Assembly (NCBI GenBank): GCA_035526665.1
Contig: DATLBY010000408.1
Coordinates: 1-5,683, forward strand
Reading direction: 5' to 3'
Length of the DNA: 5,683 nucleotides
From: DATLBY01 sp035526665
GTDB taxonomy: Bacteria; Acidobacteriota; Terriglobia; Bryobacterales; Bryobacteraceae
The notes beneath the pieces were generated by a model. That model was not told the origin of the DNA. It did no database searches and was given only the letters and a program-made list of their open reading frames with translations. Each line of letters opens with the position of its first letter. Position 1 is the stretch's first letter. Shown piece after piece: positions 1 to 5,683 of the stretch. Position numbers and translations under genes: made by a program.

Positions 1-621
1 GATGTGCCGTGGGGGAAGCTGATCCGGTCGCGCACGGTGTGGCTGCTCTGGCTGCAATACTTCCTGCTCTCCTATCCCTGGTATTTCTACATCACCTGGC
101 TTCCCACGTATCTGCAGGAGCACCGGCACCTGAGTCCGGAGGTGAGCGCCAACTACGCCATTCTGCCGCTGTTCTTCGGGGGCTTGGGATCGATCTTCTG
201 CGGCTTCATCTCGGCCCGGGTAGTGCGGATGACGGGGAGCGTGAAGAGGACCCGGCAGTTGTTGGCGTCGGCAGGATTCCTGGGCGCGGCGATCATGCTC
301 ACCGTGTCCATCCATTCCGGCGATGCGCTGTACGGCATGCTCTTCATGGGTCTGGCAAGTTTCTGTAACGATCTGGTGATGCCGGGCGCGTGGGCCACTT
401 GCATGGATATTGGAGGGAAGTACGCCGGCACCATGGCGGGCTCCATGAATATGATGGGCAACCTGGCAGGGTTCGTCGCCCCAACGGCGGGTCCGTATAT
501 TCTCCGGGCCACGGGCGGAGATTGGAATGCCGTGCTCTACACGATGGCAGGCGCTTACCTGGCCGGTACACTGTGCTGGCCGTTTATCGATCCCGTTACT
601 CCCATCGAGATCACAGAGTAG
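1..621 (+). CDS. MFS transporter, anion:cation symporter-like, C-terminal half (5' end cut by window)
   Basis: This is the C-terminal half of a major facilitator superfamily permease of the inner membrane. The frame is open to the left edge (first codon GAT), so the true start lies outside, and 206 residues are visible of a usual 420-450. Six hydrophobic segments can be picked out (about residues 12-34, 51-71, 86-105, 108-128, 141-165 and 175-195), matching TM7-TM12. The stretch around residues 131-157 (WATCMDIGGKYAGTMAG followed by NMMGNLAG) is typical of TM11 in the ACS family, whose characterised members import hexuronates, glucarate/galactarate or similar organic anions by proton symport. 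The substrate here cannot be told: the N-terminal half is missing and no catabolic genes are visible. The gene ends in TAG, 52 bases before the BrkB-family gene on the same strand; nothing points to a shared function. The family call is firm and the ACS placement fairly firm. Confidence 0.9.
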   Translation, partial: DVPWGKLIRSRTVWLLWLQYFLLSYPWYFYITWLPTYLQEHRHLSPEVSANYAILPLFFGGLGSIFCGFISARVVRMTGSVKRTRQLLASAGFLGAAIMLTVSIHSGDALYGMLFMGLASFCNDLVMPGAWATCMDIGGKYAGTMAGSMNMMGNLAGFVAPTAGPYILRATGGDWNAVLYTMAGAYLAGTLCWPFIDPVTPIEITE

Positions 622-639
622 AGGAAACACCCTTCCGCC

Positions 640-667
640 CTCCGGCGTCCTCTTCACAGGACGGGAG
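640..667 (+). promoter_or_regulatory. Inverted repeat covering the ribosome binding site of the BrkB-family gene
   Basis: The arms CTCC (640-643) plus CGTCCT (646-651) pair perfectly with AGGACG (658-663) plus GGAG (664-667). This leaves a 6-base loop and one 2-base GG bulge, ten base pairs in all. The GGAG of the 3' arm is the best Shine-Dalgarno match for the ATG at 674, with 6 bases between, so the folded RNA would hide it. No T-run follows the stem, which argues against an intrinsic terminator for the upstream transporter gene. That it controls translation is inference; a chance repeat in GC-rich DNA remains possible. Confidence 0.4.
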
Positions 668-673
668 AACTCC

Positions 674-1771
674 ATGGCGACAGGCATAGAAGCGGCTCGG
701 AAGGAGTTTTCCTGGTCGTGGCCCCAAGTAAAATCCCTGGTACTCACCACATACAAAGAATGGACGGAGGACGATGCCCCCCACATGGGCGCCTCGCTGG
801 CGTTCTACACGATGTTGTCACTGGCACCCCTGCTGGTGATTACGCTTGCAATCGCGGGGTGGGCGCTGGGGGAGAAGGCGGCATCGGGTCAGTTAATGGA
901 CCAGATCCGGGGCATGGTGGGCAGCGATGGAGCGCAGGCCATTGAAGCCATGATCAAGGGCGCCGGCAGCAAGAAGCAGGGCGCGATTGCCAGCATCGCT
1001 GGTTTTGTAATGTTGTTCTTCGGCGCAACGTCCGTGGTGGGCGAACTGCGTCTGGCGCTGAACCGGATCTGGAATGTTCCGAAGTCAAATGAGGGCTTTG
1101 CGGATACGGTGAAAAAGACGGGCTCCCTCTTCGCGCTCGTGCTGGCAAGCGGATTTATGCTCCTGGTATCGCTGGTTGTAAGCGCGGGCCTGGCGGCTGC
1201 CGGGAAGTATGTGCAAGGGGCTATGCCCGCTCCCCCATTCGTGATCGAGACGGTAAACTTTCTTGTTTCCATAGCGGTTCTGGGCGGGATCTTCGCGGTC
1301 ATTTTTAAGTTTCTGCCGGAGGTGAAGGTCGCCTGGAGAGACGTGCTGCTGGGATCGGGCGTCACGGCGGTTCTATTTACCATTGGCAAGTTCCTAATCG
1401 GGTTGTACCTCGGGAAGGCGAGTTTCGGGTCGACGTATGGCGCGGCCGGATCCTTGGTGATCGTCCTGGTGTGGGTTTATTACTCGTCCCAGATCTTCTT
1501 TTTTGGCGCTGAGTTTACCCAGGTTTATTCCAGGCTGCACGGATCCAATCCTTTCAAAGGCCGGGAGAAAGGCGCTGCGGCGCGGGCGGCGAAACCGGTG
1601 GAGTGGATGGCCTATGGCTCGGCTGCGGCTTCCGGGAACTCAGCTCTGCCGCCAATTCTGCCGCTCGAAGTTCCCCGGCGGGAACCGGATGGAATCGGAG
1701 CTGTTCTGGGCGGATTGATCGGCGCCGCGGTGGCTTTGGGCAAAGGCGTGGTGAGGGGGATCAAGGAATAA
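674..1771 (+). CDS. YihY/BrkB-family inner-membrane protein with extended C-terminal tail
   Basis: This 365-residue polytopic membrane protein belongs to the YihY/virulence factor BrkB family (formerly annotated as ribonuclease BN). The molecular role of the family is not settled; transport has been suggested. Family landmarks are a LAFYTMLSLAPLL stretch at 42-54 in the first membrane segment, LNRIWNV at 129-135 before a cytoplasmic loop, and YGAAGSLVIVLVWVYY at 255-270 running into SSQIFFFGAEF. Six membrane segments are apparent (about 38-62, 103-126, 149-175, 193-214, 225-246 and 257-280). The start at 674 is chosen because GGAG sits 6 bases upstream and the protein then begins just before the family's usual N-terminal region; an in-frame start at 527 would lie inside the transporter gene. 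Residues 291-365 exceed the usual core: a charged, Ala/Pro-rich linker, then a glycine-rich hydrophobic segment. Its stop is 8 bases from the end of the convergent deacetylase gene. Confidence 0.9.
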   Translation: MATGIEAARKEFSWSWPQVKSLVLTTYKEWTEDDAPHMGASLAFYTMLSLAPLLVITLAIAGWALGEKAASGQLMDQIRGMVGSDGAQAIEAMIKGAGSKKQGAIASIAGFVMLFFGATSVVGELRLALNRIWNVPKSNEGFADTVKKTGSLFALVLASGFMLLVSLVVSAGLAAAGKYVQGAMPAPPFVIETVNFLVSIAVLGGIFAVIFKFLPEVKVAWRDVLLGSGVTAVLFTIGKFLIGLYLGKASFGSTYGAAGSLVIVLVWVYYSSQIFFFGAEFTQVYSRLHGSNPFKGREKGAAARAAKPVEWMAYGSAAASGNSALPPILPLEVPRREPDGIGAVLGGLIGAAVALGKGVVRGIKE

Positions 1772-1779
1772 AAGGAGCG

Positions 1780-2514
1780 TTAAAAACTGCGCACGCCCAA
1801 CGACACGATATCTTCGACCCGCATTGTTTCCTTCACGACGAACGGCTCCCCGTATTTCACCCCAATGAGGTTGCCGTAGAAGCGCGCGATGGCGGCGTGA
1901 CGTTCGCGTATCTCCTGCGCTTCCGGAAAGAGATCAGCAGCATCGGTAGTGCGGCCATACTGCGACTCGTAGCTGAACAGGGCGGCCATGCGGCGCTCGA
2001 ATTGCGCGCTGATATCGACCACGAAGGATGGCGTGACATTCGCGTACAGAGACGAGTAGAGCACCTTGAAAGGGCGATGGGCCTCTGAATATTCATCGAG
2101 CTTCCTCAATCCCGCCAGGAAGCAGGCTTCGTAAGCCAGTTCGCCGGCACGGTAGTGGTCGGGGTGGCGCGCCTCCCAGTAAGGGATGATCACTACGCGT
2201 GGTTTCACCTGCCGTAGCTCGTAGGCCAAGGTCATGCGGGCCGCCAGGTCGTTTTGGAGCCGGGCATCCGGCATCTTCAGGTTGCCGCGGAAGGCTAACC
2301 GTAGTTGAACGGCGGCCGTGGCGGCCTCTTGCATCCTCAACTCGGGTGTGCCGCGGCTGCCCATGTCACCCGCTGTGAGGTCCATGACGCCGGTGCGATA
2401 GCCCATCTCGGCCATCCGAATCAATGTGCCGCCGCAGGTCTGCTCCACATCATCGGGATGGGCGGCGATCGCCAGTACATCGAGCGCTCCTTCAAAAGCG
2501 ACCTGGATTACCAC
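1780..2514 (-). CDS. bshB1: BshB1-type N-acetyl-GlcN-malate deacetylase (bacillithiol biosynthesis)
   Basis: This is a zinc-dependent deacetylase of the LmbE/PIG-L fold, 244 residues from the chosen start; BshB1 proteins are about 235-240. In bacillithiol synthesis BshB1 removes acetate from GlcNAc-malate, and BshC then adds cysteine. Visible motifs are AHPDDVE (residues 18-24, with His19 and Asp22 as probable zinc ligands and Asp21 as probable base), GDMGSRGTPELR (about 49-60) and HPDH (117-120, His120 as probable third ligand). The spacing and the DLTAGDMGSRGT block fit the BshB1 subgroup rather than generic LmbE proteins. The start is a GTG at 2514 that overlaps the rhomboid stop (GTGGTAA), giving about 11 residues before DVLAIAAHPDD. 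The frame is open further upstream, but that part lies inside the rhomboid gene. The Shine-Dalgarno is weak (GGCGGGA), consistent with translational coupling. bshA and bshC are not in the window. Generic PIG-L deacetylase is the fallback call. Confidence 0.87.
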   Translation of the reverse strand: MVIQVAFEGALDVLAIAAHPDDVEQTCGGTLIRMAEMGYRTGVMDLTAGDMGSRGTPELRMQEAATAAVQLRLAFRGNLKMPDARLQNDLAARMTLAYELRQVKPRVVIIPYWEARHPDHYRAGELAYEACFLAGLRKLDEYSEAHRPFKVLYSSLYANVTPSFVVDISAQFERRMAALFSYESQYGRTTDAADLFPEAQEIRERHAAIARFYGNLIGVKYGEPFVVKETMRVEDIVSLGVRSF

Positions 2515-3176
2515 GAGAGATCCCGCCGATTCTTGAAACGCTGCTGCGCGCCCATCAGGTACACCAGCACCATGCCGGCTACGAAGCCGCCCACGTGGGC
2601 GAACCATGCGGTGCCCCCCTTGGACGCGCTTGAGTAGCCGATGGATCCGATGCCACTGAAAATCTGGATAACGAACCAGTAGAGCAACATAAAGGCCGCG
2701 GGGATTTCCACCGTAGTCATGAAGATGAAGACGAACACCAACGTATGGATGCGCGAATGCGGGAACTTCACGAGGTAGGCGCCCATGACGCCGGCGATGG
2801 CGCCGCTGGCGCCGATTACCGGCAGCCTGGAATCGGCATTTACCACCAGGTGCATGACTGCGGCCGCAATGCCGCAGAGCAGGTAGAACAGGAGATATTT
2901 GAGGTGCCCCAGAATGTCCTCCACGTTATCGCCGAAGATCCAGAGAAACCACATGTTGCCGATCAAGTGAAGCCATCCGCCGTGCAAGAACATGGACGTG
3001 ATCACCGTGGAAGGCCGGAAAGACTCAGGGATGATGCCGTAAATTGCGATGAAGTGATTGCCGGAATAAGGGTCGAGCGACACCTGATAGAGGAAGATCA
3101 GGACGTTGATCACAATGATGAACACTGTGACGAAGGGAGTGGAGTAACTTCTCTGGGTGTCCCGAAGGGGAATCAT
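2508..3176 (-). CDS. Rhomboid-family intramembrane serine protease
   Basis: This 222-residue integral membrane protease cleaves other proteins within or next to their transmembrane segments. The catalytic pair is intact: Ser124 in GASG (122-125) and His194 in AHVGG. The conserved HLIGNMWFLWIFGDNVED block (70-87) supplies His70 and Asn74 of the oxyanion region. It opens with MIPLRD, the usual beginning of short bacterial rhomboids, which settles the ATG at 3176. Hydrophobic segments near 14-33, 62-81, 93-112, 122-138, 145-175 and 191-210 fit a six-helix core with no extra domain; a short basic tail (RFKNRR) follows. Five bases separate the start from the sugar-kinase stop and no good Shine-Dalgarno is seen, so coupled translation is likely. 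The 3' end overlaps the start of the deacetylase gene. Substrates are unknown. The family call is firm. Confidence 0.95.
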   Translation of the reverse strand: MIPLRDTQRSYSTPFVTVFIIVINVLIFLYQVSLDPYSGNHFIAIYGIIPESFRPSTVITSMFLHGGWLHLIGNMWFLWIFGDNVEDILGHLKYLLFYLLCGIAAAVMHLVVNADSRLPVIGASGAIAGVMGAYLVKFPHSRIHTLVFVFIFMTTVEIPAAFMLLYWFVIQIFSGIGSIGYSSASKGGTAWFAHVGGFVAGMVLVYLMGAQQRFKNRRDLSW

Positions 3177-3181
3177 TTAGA

Positions 3182-4126
3182 TCAGGCGGAATGCGCGTGG
3201 ATTTCAAAGTCCCGCTTGGAGCGGCGTTCGGCACGGTTCATGAGGGCGCGGGCTTCCGCGAGTGATTTGATGCCGCCTCGGGCTCCCAATGCAGTACAGT
3301 TTAGCGCGGCCATGGCGTTGGACAGATCCAGAGCATCCTGCATGGGCATCTGCTGCAAAACAGAATAACAAAACGCACCATGGAAAATGTCTCCGGCTCC
3401 GGTGGTATCGACGCAATTCACTACGAAAGCGGGCGAATACACAAAGCGGCCGTCGATGCGGGCTAAGGCTCCATGGGCGCCCAGCGTCATCGCGGCGCAC
3501 CTCATCTTGTACTCCTTCTGAATCAATTCGAGAGCCTTAAACGGATCCTGCTCGTTGGTCCACTGCACCGGGAATTCCGAGCTGGCCACCAAGTAATCGA
3601 CATGAGGCAGAACCTGGTCGAAGCCGTGATAAATGGTGTCGACGTCAACGGTGACCGGGATGCCCGCTGCCTTTGCAATTGCGGCAGCCTTGGCGACGGC
3701 GGGAGTATCATGGCCGTCGATGTGGAGCAGGCGGCCGCACGTGATCATCTCAGGCTGGATGTCAGCCGGCTCCAGCCGCAGCGAATCGGGGCGGCTCCAG
3801 AGCACAGTCCGTTCCCCGGTGGTCTGGTCAATCAAAATATAGGCTGTCTGATTGGCGCAACCGGCACGCACCTGCACATCCTCCAGATCGATACTGGACG
3901 CGCGCAGGCTGTCCATCTGAATCCGGCCGCGCTCATCGTCGCCGACGGTTCCGATGTATTTGACGCGAAGACCCAGATGGGCGCAGAGCACCATGGCGCT
4001 GGCCACCTGTCCGCCCGGGCTCAGAATCTCCTCGGAAAACGGGACCTTGCCCGCATACGCGGGGAATTTAGGCAGCAGCAGCAGGGTGTCCGTGGCGTTC
4101 AGGCCAACGCCGACCACGTCAAACAT
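3182..4126 (-). CDS. PfkB/ribokinase-family carbohydrate kinase
   Basis: This 314-residue cytoplasmic kinase transfers phosphate from ATP to a sugar or nucleoside-like hydroxyl. The PfkB N-terminal signature is at 38-67 (GGQVASAMVLCAHLG, then YIGTVGDDERG). The C-terminal signature DTTGAGDIFHGAF is at 240-252, with Asp246 as catalytic base and GAG as anion hole. TLGAHGAL at 214-221 contributes to the nucleotide site. Length is normal and nothing appears missing. The HGAF and LNCTALGARGGI features recall the ketohexokinase/sulfofructose-kinase (YihV) side of the superfamily, but the rest of the sulfoglycolytic pathway is absent here, so the substrate is left open. The ATG at 4126 puts the first strand (FDVVGVG) right at the N-terminus, as expected. 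No convincing Shine-Dalgarno precedes it, but a TATACT lies 8 bases upstream. Its stop is 5 bases from the rhomboid start, which points to one transcript. Confidence 0.92.
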   Translation of the reverse strand: MFDVVGVGLNATDTLLLLPKFPAYAGKVPFSEEILSPGGQVASAMVLCAHLGLRVKYIGTVGDDERGRIQMDSLRASSIDLEDVQVRAGCANQTAYILIDQTTGERTVLWSRPDSLRLEPADIQPEMITCGRLLHIDGHDTPAVAKAAAIAKAAGIPVTVDVDTIYHGFDQVLPHVDYLVASSEFPVQWTNEQDPFKALELIQKEYKMRCAAMTLGAHGALARIDGRFVYSPAFVVNCVDTTGAGDIFHGAFCYSVLQQMPMQDALDLSNAMAALNCTALGARGGIKSLAEARALMNRAERRSKRDFEIHAHSA

Positions 4127-4134
4127 ACTTTTTG

Positions 4135-4163
4135 AGTATAGGGGACAAACTAGAAAAGGTTAC
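4135..4163 (-). promoter_or_regulatory. Candidate sigma-70-type promoter for the sugar kinase, possibly leaderless
   Basis: On the minus strand TATACT (4140-4135) matches the -10 consensus TATAAT in five of six positions. It lies in a locally AT-rich pocket of the 53-base gap between the methyltransferase and kinase genes. At 17-base spacing the -35 candidate is GTAACC (4163-4158), only three of six matches to TTGACA. Only 8 bases separate the -10 from the kinase ATG, so transcription would begin at or within a base or two of the start codon. That fits the lack of a Shine-Dalgarno. The weak -35 keeps confidence low. Confidence 0.3.
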
Positions 4164-4179
4164 GCAGGGCTACTGCACG

Positions 4180-4743
4180 CTAATTGCGGACCGGTGGCAT
4201 CTCGTACACGTAAATAGTATGCGGGCGGTTGTAAATCTCAATCTTTTCAATTCGCTGAGGGCGCCAGCCGCGTACCGCAAAATCGTGCGATACCACGCGG
4301 GCACCGGGTTTGAGAAACTTTTCCAGGTTGGGACGAACCCGGTCGTTAGATCCGGTTTCGAGGTAGATAAAGACCGCATCGGCGGAACTCAGGTTGACGT
4401 CCATCAGATTTCCATGGATGATCTGGATCTGGTCCTGCAGGCTGAGCCGCTTGACCCGTTCCTGAGTGGATTTGGCGAGTGTCTCGGATAATTCGACGCC
4501 CACGGCCTTCACGCCGTACTTTTGAGCCGCTGTAATGAGAACCCGGCCATCGCCACAGCCGAGATCATAGATGGTATCGCCGGTTTTCAGGGAAGCAGCC
4601 TGTAGCATCTTATCGACAATCTGTTGAGGAGACGCCACATAGGGCGCCATGGACTGCGAATACTCGCGCACGTGCCGGGAAAACTGTCCCTGCGCAGCAC
4701 AAGGTATTACGCCAACCAGCAGAAAAGCAATAAGAAAGTACAT
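4180..4743 (-). CDS. SAM-dependent class I methyltransferase with N-terminal signal/anchor segment (FAM173-like)
   Basis: This 187-residue Rossmann-fold methyltransferase has motif I YDLGCGDGRVLITAA at 59-73, the acidic Glu84 of VGVE ending strand 2, and HGNLMDV at 110-116 (motif II region). The pattern of PYVASPQQIVDKML at 34-47, GSNDRVRPNL at 131-140 and PGARVVSHDF at 146-155 resembles bacterial relatives of FAM173/ATPSC-KMT lysine methyltransferases. Residues 2-18 are strongly hydrophobic (FLIAFLLVGVI) and end in CAAQG, which looks like a signal peptide or membrane anchor, although the n-region has no Lys or Arg. Upstream extension is blocked by an in-frame TAG two codons before the ATG. 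Met32 is an alternative start that would give a soluble enzyme, but it has no visible Shine-Dalgarno. Three bases separate it from the vWA-like gene, so coupled translation is likely. The fold is firm; substrate and location are open. Confidence 0.88.
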   Translation of the reverse strand: MYFLIAFLLVGVIPCAAQGQFSRHVREYSQSMAPYVASPQQIVDKMLQAASLKTGDTIYDLGCGDGRVLITAAQKYGVKAVGVELSETLAKSTQERVKRLSLQDQIQIIHGNLMDVNLSSADAVFIYLETGSNDRVRPNLEKFLKPGARVVSHDFAVRGWRPQRIEKIEIYNRPHTIYVYEMPPVRN

Positions 4744-4746
4744 GGT

Positions 4747-5683
4747 CTACTCTGATCCAGACGTATTCGACCGCCTAATGTGTTTCAACTTTGATATACG
4801 GCCTACCATCTCGGTGACGGCGAAGAACAGATCCCTGGGCTTACTTATAGTGTACTCATATCCTTTAAAGAATTTCACGGCCTTGCTGATGGCGTCGCTC
4901 CAGGGCACGGCCTGGGGATACAGGTTGTAATTCATGTAGAACACGGGGTAGTGCAGGTCGCCGATCTGGCGGAGGGAGTCCTGGGGCAGATTTTCTTCCA
5001 GCAGAGCCTTGGGACCGGCAAAGACGAGAGCATCTGGTGAGGAGGAGTCCGTGACGGCCTCCTGACGAATCAGGCCGGCGAGGAATTCCGTATCTCCATG
5101 CTTATTGCTTAGCCTTTTCAGGTCAATGGTGCCGAGATTCAAGGAATTCAGGGCTTGGCCGAGGGCGGGAAAATCGATTTTGTCGGCATTGTCCTGACGG
5201 TAGACCACCTTTTGCTCCTGCAGGTTGAAGGCGATTACGGAAAATTTGCCTACACGGGGATCGCGCGAGATGCTACGGAGAATCTGCACCAGAGCGCTGG
5301 TATCGAGCGGCTGGAGGGTGGCGGCGCGTGAGTTTTGGGGAGCGAAGTTGATGAGGACCTTCAGGTTGAGGGGCGGCTCGTCCTGATTTCGCATGACTGG
5401 CGGCTCTTCCTTGAACTGCTCGCCGTCGGCGGCGCGAATGCTGTGCGGCGGCAGCACCAGGTTAATCTGTTTATCCTTGGGGGGCAGCGCCGCCTCCACG
5501 TCCCAGTAGGAGGAGCAGACGCGCTCAGTGCGATCCCGCATTAGCCAGTCCACGTGATACTTGCCCTCGCCCAGGTCGAAGGTTCCCTGCAGGTAGGCAT
5601 CCCCGCCGGCGTTTTCTTCGATGCTCGGGACGCGAACGCGCTGCATGAAGTAGAGCGGCTCGGACTTATTCTCGTCTGGCGCC
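4747..5683 (-). CDS. Uncharacterised vWA-like protein (5' end cut by window)
   Basis: The minus-strand frame is open to the right edge, so the Met at 5646 is probably internal; 311 residues are visible. I do not recognise a named family. Numbering from that Met, residues 17-52 form a beta-rich segment (YLQGTFDLGEGKYHVDWL, then VCSSYWDVEA) that looks like a small sandwich domain. After a Pro-rich linker (80-93), residues 94-285 alternate strands and helices as in von Willebrand factor A domains: LKVLINFAP, an amphipathic helix near 116-128, KFSVIAFNL, PDALVFAGP and YPVFYMNYN. The DxSxS metal site expected after strand 1 is missing (NFAPQNS instead), so no metal-dependent adhesion is predicted. 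Export is likely for such proteins, but the N-terminus is not visible. It ends three bases before the methyltransferase ATG, in the same frame. The vWA assignment is inferred from the secondary-structure pattern, not from a motif. Confidence 0.75.
   Translation of the reverse strand, partial: APDENKSEPLYFMQRVRVPSIEENAGGDAYLQGTFDLGEGKYHVDWLMRDRTERVCSSYWDVEAALPPKDKQINLVLPPHSIRAADGEQFKEEPPVMRNQDEPPLNLKVLINFAPQNSRAATLQPLDTSALVQILRSISRDPRVGKFSVIAFNLQEQKVVYRQDNADKIDFPALGQALNSLNLGTIDLKRLSNKHGDTEFLAGLIRQEAVTDSSSPDALVFAGPKALLEENLPQDSLRQIGDLHYPVFYMNYNLYPQAVPWSDAISKAVKFFKGYEYTISKPRDLFFAVTEMVGRISKLKHIRRSNTSGSE

Noticed and set aside
527..673. N-terminal extension of the BrkB-family gene to an ATG at 527
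   Set aside because: It lies inside the transporter gene, adds 49 residues with no family likeness, and ignores the well-placed GGAG before the ATG at 674.
889..1389. Minus-strand open frame opposite the BrkB-family gene
   Set aside because: Low-complexity Ser/Pro/Thr-rich shadow of a confirmed membrane-protein gene.
2515..2607. Upstream extension of the deacetylase to an initiator at 2607
   Set aside because: The added residues are an out-of-frame reading of the rhomboid C-terminus; the GTG at 2514 gives normal BshB1 length.
2745..3368. Long plus-strand open frames opposite the rhomboid, kinase and deacetylase genes (for example 2745-3368 and 3473-4135)
   Set aside because: These are antisense shadows of well-supported genes with intact motifs; their translations show no family features and no ribosome binding sites.
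4073..4084. CAG x4 triplet repeat
   Set aside because: It encodes four leucines in the kinase's first secondary-structure region in normal codons; too short to suggest slippage.
4127..4179. Intrinsic terminator between methyltransferase and kinase (GCAG/CTGC arms on the minus strand, then TTTT)
   Set aside because: The stem is only four pairs with a nearby mismatch, and the T-run is broken and displaced from the stem.
4684..4743. Lipoprotein signal in the methyltransferase (VIPC before the hydrophobic segment ends)
   Set aside because: Proline just before the cysteine is not accepted in a lipobox, so a signal-peptidase-I site or uncleaved anchor is more likely.

Overview
The window reads as ordinary chromosomal DNA from a bacterium of moderately high GC (high 50s percent by eye, not computed). 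It best fits Acidobacteriota, perhaps a Solibacter/Bryobacterales-like lineage. That placement is an inference from three things: a bacillithiol-type deacetylase (BshB1), an export-signal-bearing relative of the FAM173-type methyltransferases, and an uncharacterised von Willebrand-A-like protein. I see no insertion sequence, tRNA, rRNA, CRISPR array, attachment site or replication origin.

Layout. Two plus-strand genes fill the left third. The first is the C-terminal half of an MFS transporter of the anion:cation symporter type, cut by the left edge. The second is a YihY/BrkB-family membrane protein with a long C-terminal tail. The 52-base gap between them holds an inverted repeat whose 3' arm includes the BrkB ribosome binding site. 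The rest is a minus-strand block of five tightly packed genes, read from right to left: a vWA-like protein cut by the right edge, a SAM-dependent methyltransferase with an N-terminal hydrophobic signal, a PfkB-family sugar kinase, a rhomboid protease, and the BshB1-type deacetylase. The two strands converge with only 8 bases between stop codons at 1771/1780.

How the genes may work together. The spacings (3 nt, 53 nt, 5 nt and a 7-nt overlap) suggest co-transcription and translational coupling on the minus strand. The 53-nt gap carries a possible internal promoter for the kinase-rhomboid-deacetylase sub-block. The deacetylase should make the GlcN-malate intermediate of bacillithiol-type thiols. 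The other members have no obvious shared pathway, so the block may be a lineage-specific housekeeping cluster rather than a pathway operon. No stretch longer than 300 bases lacks a gene.

I found no convincing new multi-gene system. The points most worth a second look are the apparently exported methyltransferase lying in frame behind the vWA-like gene, the hairpin over the BrkB ribosome binding site, and the possibly leaderless kinase start.
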